Virus record (IMG/VR): IMGVR_UViG_3300017727_000059
Location: 1-35,259 of that record
Origin: a virus
DNA: 35,259 nt
Direction: 5' to 3' (one strand)
Shown: piece after piece, positions 32,801 to 35,259 of the stretch
Layout: each line of letters starts with the position of its first letter
Position numbering within the stretch: the first letter of the stretch is position 1
Notes under the pieces: model-generated
Told to the model about the DNA's origin: nothing
What the model saw: the letters and a program-made list of their open reading frames with translations, nothing else
Databases searched by the model: none
Translations under genes and position numbers: made by a program

Positions 32801-35259
32801 GCTGGAGCTAGTAAATTGTCTGCTAGTTTTTTAGGTAGAGGTTTTTATAATTTAAATATGTCTAACAGTTTAGACAAACTAGAAACTGCTAAATCAAGCT
32901 TTGTAGACGGTAGAGCTAATAAATATATACAACAAGGTTATGATGCTAATAAAGCTAAACAACTTGCATTAAAAGAGTATAACGAAAAAGATACTAATAT
33001 GTCAAGACAAGTGTACTTGACAACGCAAGCAACTGTTGAAGGTGCTCTTGAATATGTAGGAGCTAGAATACTAGGAGGAGGATTAAAAATAAGTGGAAGA
33101 GCTGCTAAGAAAGTTACTGACTACGTAATGAAAGTGCTTCCTAAAGGCAAGTACACAGCAAAAACTTTAAGAGCTGAGATTATAAAAGTTCTTGGTCCAA
33201 AACTTACTTCTTATATATACTCAGCAGGTTTAACAGCAGGTATGGGTATTGATGAAACTACTACAGAATTTTTACAAGAGTTTTCTAGTATAGGTTTAGA
33301 TAATGCTTATGATCACATAACTGGTATAGAAATGGAAACTCCAGATATTACTAGTGATGAGTTCAGGGATGATATGATACACTTGGCAAAGGTTTCTTTT
33401 GGCTCTGCAGTTATTTTAGGTGGTTACAGTGCAGTTGGGCAAGGTCAAAACATGCGAATAGATTTAAAAAATAATCTAAAAGATGCTTACGCAACTGAGT
33501 TAAGAGCAAGAGACATGTCTAACATGATGCGTAATGAAAAAATGGTTAATACAGCTAAACAAAACCTTCAAAACCAATTAAATGACGAAGCTAACCCTAT
33601 GGATATTAACGAGTATCAAAGGCAGTTAACTAATCTTAATAATACGGTAGAGGCTTTTAAATCTATTGAACCAGGTTTTAACGGTGTTTCTACTGTTCAA
33701 ATGGCAAACATTCAATTAGACATTAATAATTTAAAAACAGAGTCAAAGCAAGAGACAATTTCAGCTGCCAGAAAAAATGAAATTAAAGAAGAAATTAAAA
33801 CTTTAGAAGCTCAGCAAATAGAAATTCACAACAATCCTAATAGTAAAGCTGAAATAAAAGATAGAGGAAAAGCTTACGAGTATAATGTAGAAACAGCTAA
33901 AGTTATAGCTGATAAAACAGGTGCTGATGTTATAGTTGCTAAGTCAATTGAAGAATTTACAGACAAGACCTTGGAGATGGGTGAAGATTTAAGAGTCGTT
34001 GATAAAGATGGTAAAACAAAATCTTACGAAGGTGGTCAGTTGTCTGATGGTTTATTTCTAACTGATGGAAAGACTATAATAATAAATGAAGAAGTAGCTA
34101 AAAATCTAGGTAGTATATCCGCTGGTACTCACGAAGTTCTTCACTTTATAACTCAACAAGCTTTTCAAGGTAACACTAAAGATAAGTCTTCTATAATTGA
34201 AGAGTTTAAAAATAATCTTTCAGACAATGAATTTGCTATAGTTGAGGCAAGAATAGAAAAAAATTATTCAGGAGAAGATTCTAATACTGAAGAATGGTTT
34301 AATGCTTTTCACGATGCTGTAGTTAGTGGAGATATAAAATTTAAAGACAATGTATTTACTAAAATAGGAGGTTTTTTAAGTGATAAAGTATTCTCTCCTT
34401 TAGGTTTAAAAAGTGGATTTGGATCTGGAAAACAAGCTTACAACTTTATAAAAGACTATAGTGTAGAAACTAGAGAAATTATAGAAGGTAAAAGAAAGCC
34501 AGGTGAATTTAGTGAAAAGGTAACTAAAGTTATAGATAAACTTCCTAAAGCAGAAACAGGTAAAGCAACTAAAAAAGTAGCAAAATCTTCTACTATAAGA
34601 ACTACATTAGATGAATTAGTTCAAAATCCTGACGGAAGTAGAAAGTTTAATAATAAAAACGAATTTCAAACTAGTGAAGAGTTTGGCAAGATGTGGGAAG
34701 AAATAGGTAGAAAAGGTACTGAAGAAAGTCCTAACATATTTGAAGGAACAATAAGATCTATAGGTAAAAATTCTGGAGTTCCTGATATAGCTATAAATGA
34801 TTTTGTAACTAAAGTAAAGCAAAGACTTCAAGAAAAGTCTATGGGTGCTACTGAAAAAGGTGGTTTTGACCCAAGTAAAAACGAAAGTCTATTTGGTTAT
34901 TTCTTTGGTAAAAACAGATCAGGACAAACCCTAGTTCAGTTGGCCACTGGAGATGTTGCTAACACTTATAAAAAGCAGCCGAAGGGTGTTTCAATGGATC
35001 AGACTAATCAAGATGGAAAAACATTTGAGTTTGAAGATACAACTATTGATTTAATTAAAGACATAGATGACGGTAATACACAAGCTCCTAAGTCTAAGCT
35101 TCGTAGAAACCTTAAGTTACCAGGCAACAAAAAAATTGGTGAACAAGAGATTAGTGAATTAGAAATAATAGCAGATCAGGTTTTAAAAGATCCATCTCTT
35201 CCAGACCCTAGTGATAAAACTTATAAGAAAACTTTTGATAAAATAGCAGGTAAAAAAGC
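29855..35259 (+). CDS. Giant internal virion protein with HExxH zincin motif (3' truncated, at least 1801 aa)
   Basis: Open from ATG 29855, 2 nt after the previous stop, to the window edge without a stop. Order: an acidic N-terminus then a lysine cluster (res. ~40-65); a long region without motifs; coiled-coil ~640-810 (LQKIQQTISEKQEGIKGLEI); helical hydrophobic segments near 953-968 (GIANTIVTMFASTMA) and ~1120-1144 (SYIYSAGLTAGMGIDETTTE) and ~1181-1195, a layout of giant ejected proteins that contact the inner membrane; then a second coiled region. At res. 1423-1434 AGTHEVLHFITQ has the metallopeptidase HEVLH (1426-1430), with E1479/E1480 in EEWFNAF about 50 residues later as third ligand candidates. 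Third gene of the likely ejection series, comparable to T7 gp16. Protease or other hydrolase activity is inferred from the motif only. Confidence 0.75.
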   Translation, partial: MTQQEYANDLLRQGVSEDEFVLKMQEYKPEDNFVVEEEEVVDVDEKTKKEKRKEKRKNKKLEVEEIIQPTPTGFDAYEIETVEDATGKTMLNILDITPPPTTTIVDGQEIGNLEEVDKFNNIKDFVKRSDSLDKMLGHKKRPELIESTYGTLDASGDDLKDSEDTFEDFMFSTIEANKTSTDAELVKIISDQLNRKNLGDYQFLRKEFNSIDKNKEQVAKGILRSYKIDKGGYKLSKIAQIKTKNPIAKVEVSDEDSKELGIYNKPTKYKETIIKIDPGVMVPKGLQKTAKENEYKIKQIVPQEEAKQYVNQYINEEGDIIVGEPYVLNTNLKEVNKFLQGDRAISAEQAEVDIIQSQSFYNNKLEDLNSKLEAATNKEEENKIQEAINQTQENQNSALVEYNTLVNTLGMTRAGELSREDFFELINQFQGRVGDAYKDQNWYSNNWNNAGAGFANKTFKKKIQSLNDNFSAYGFGFEYSNRNFSSGRKNSTRVGDSIIAVKDPLYLDGKIDFVETAKALGYKDEKGSSINREGRALDWLSQNNFLKAVEVDKGIGSVFRHLNNDPDSYILGEDPSRTRDEVIDMMNWVNKNKGEYSTEVKASPNSSGIVSERNASATGLAQQKETNATKSLIVKALKNTAKNLPNTVNKLQKIQQTISEKQEGIKGLEIDVENRKLNLKTTAGNIKKTTASLEADSKTIESEFLQKESLIRDEIKELQNSYQNLIDKAKTETEQKILIGEFNSKQQQIVDNFEPEYKDYLSKIKDWEQRREVVAEEYENYKVQFAEDEVEFNKLNEKYKDLNVSIADFKNTRLTLLNMFDNIEANQLAASILNTRTMFDLDQQAKSMEKAEGSGNWFKAIRNSFINDFMTTTAGRVIGWGNVASYFLEAEKAIKKSFNAWDDADQKSYDYYNSNIKFSQAQANRDGKAIAEIFSSKDIDDNYTQAFAESTMGGIANTIVTMFASTMAQGGRSGINPFSKGWAGASKLSASFLGRGFYNLNMSNSLDKLETAKSSFVDGRANKYIQQGYDANKAKQLALKEYNEKDTNMSRQVYLTTQATVEGALEYVGARILGGGLKISGRAAKKVTDYVMKVLPKGKYTAKTLRAEIIKVLGPKLTSYIYSAGLTAGMGIDETTTEFLQEFSSIGLDNAYDHITGIEMETPDITSDEFRDDMIHLAKVSFGSAVILGGYSAVGQGQNMRIDLKNNLKDAYATELRARDMSNMMRNEKMVNTAKQNLQNQLNDEANPMDINEYQRQLTNLNNTVEAFKSIEPGFNGVSTVQMANIQLDINNLKTESKQETISAARKNEIKEEIKTLEAQQIEIHNNPNSKAEIKDRGKAYEYNVETAKVIADKTGADVIVAKSIEEFTDKTLEMGEDLRVVDKDGKTKSYEGGQLSDGLFLTDGKTIIINEEVAKNLGSISAGTHEVLHFITQQAFQGNTKDKSSIIEEFKNNLSDNEFAIVEARIEKNYSGEDSNTEEWFNAFHDAVVSGDIKFKDNVFTKIGGFLSDKVFSPLGLKSGFGSGKQAYNFIKDYSVETREIIEGKRKPGEFSEKVTKVIDKLPKAETGKATKKVAKSSTIRTTLDELVQNPDGSRKFNNKNEFQTSEEFGKMWEEIGRKGTEESPNIFEGTIRSIGKNSGVPDIAINDFVTKVKQRLQEKSMGATEKGGFDPSKNESLFGYFFGKNRSGQTLVQLATGDVANTYKKQPKGVSMDQTNQDGKTFEFEDTTIDLIKDIDDGNTQAPKSKLRRNLKLPGNKKIGEQEISELEIIADQVLKDPSLPDPSDKTYKKTFDKIAGKK

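Noticed and set aside
1-35259. Stop-codon reassignment as known in some crAss-like phages
   Set aside because: TAA, TGA (e.g. 1672-1674, 8903-8905) and TAG (7888-7890) all end well-placed genes, and long genes are uninterrupted under the standard code. The single in-frame TAA at 2201 is better explained as a local lesion.
1-35259. tRNA genes, CRISPR arrays, insertion sequences, integrase or attachment sites
   Set aside because: I looked for cloverleaf-like intergenic stretches, regularly spaced repeats and transposase or recombinase motifs. Intergenic gaps are nearly all under 60 nt and none was found.

Overview
This window is a segment of a tailed double-stranded DNA phage genome, most likely a short-tailed (podovirus-type) phage of a marine Bacteroidota/Flavobacteria host. 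Every supported gene lies on the + strand, the DNA is strongly AT-rich, and genes are packed with 1-nt or 4-nt stop/start overlaps. Almost no gene has a Shine-Dalgarno sequence. Starts are instead preceded by A/T-only leaders, which is characteristic of Bacteroidota translation. TAA, TGA and TAG are all used as terminating stops, so I see no sign of the stop-codon recoding known in some crAss-like phages. The terminase, portal, capsid and tail proteins look to me most like the crAss-like / Cellulophaga podovirus-type set. That placement rests on recalled motifs, not on a search.

Layout. (1) 1-2.4 kb: the tail of an unknown gene, then a phage groEL, a groES directly downstream (the reverse of the bacterial order), and a putative winged-helix gene cut by an in-frame TAA. 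(2) 2.4-6.1 kb: a lysis region (small membrane protein, T7-lysozyme-like amidase, i-spanin-like protein, 3-TM holin) interleaved with small, mostly lysine-rich proteins, including a DUF6321 protein and a small HExxH protein. (3) 6.1-8.9 kb: putative virion appendage genes (a small beta protein and a LamG-like lectin), a tandem pair of paralogous coiled-coil proteins, a second co-chaperonin-like protein made of two GroES-like halves, and a small-terminase candidate. (4) 8.9-18.2 kb: large terminase, portal, acidic scaffold, HK97-type major capsid protein and three small head/neck genes, punctuated by three strong intrinsic terminators. (5) 18.2-27.1 kb: two ring/tail-tube proteins and a nozzle-type tail apparatus in two genes. 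(6) 27.1 kb to the end: three putative internal/ejection proteins, the last a giant protein of at least 1801 residues with an HExxH zincin motif that runs off the window.

How it works together. GroEL/GroES and the extra GroES-like protein probably assist folding of capsid or tail proteins. TerS/TerL package DNA through the portal into a shell built on the scaffold. Ring and nozzle proteins close the head, and the internal proteins are likely ejected into the host. The amidase, holin and spanin-like genes release progeny. Nothing here indicates lysogeny, tRNA genes, CRISPR or mobile elements. The most interesting points are the reversed groEL-groES pair plus a two-domain GroES-like protein, a shared glycine-rich beta module embedded in three different virion proteins, the zincin motif in the giant internal protein, and the nonsense-interrupted regulator.
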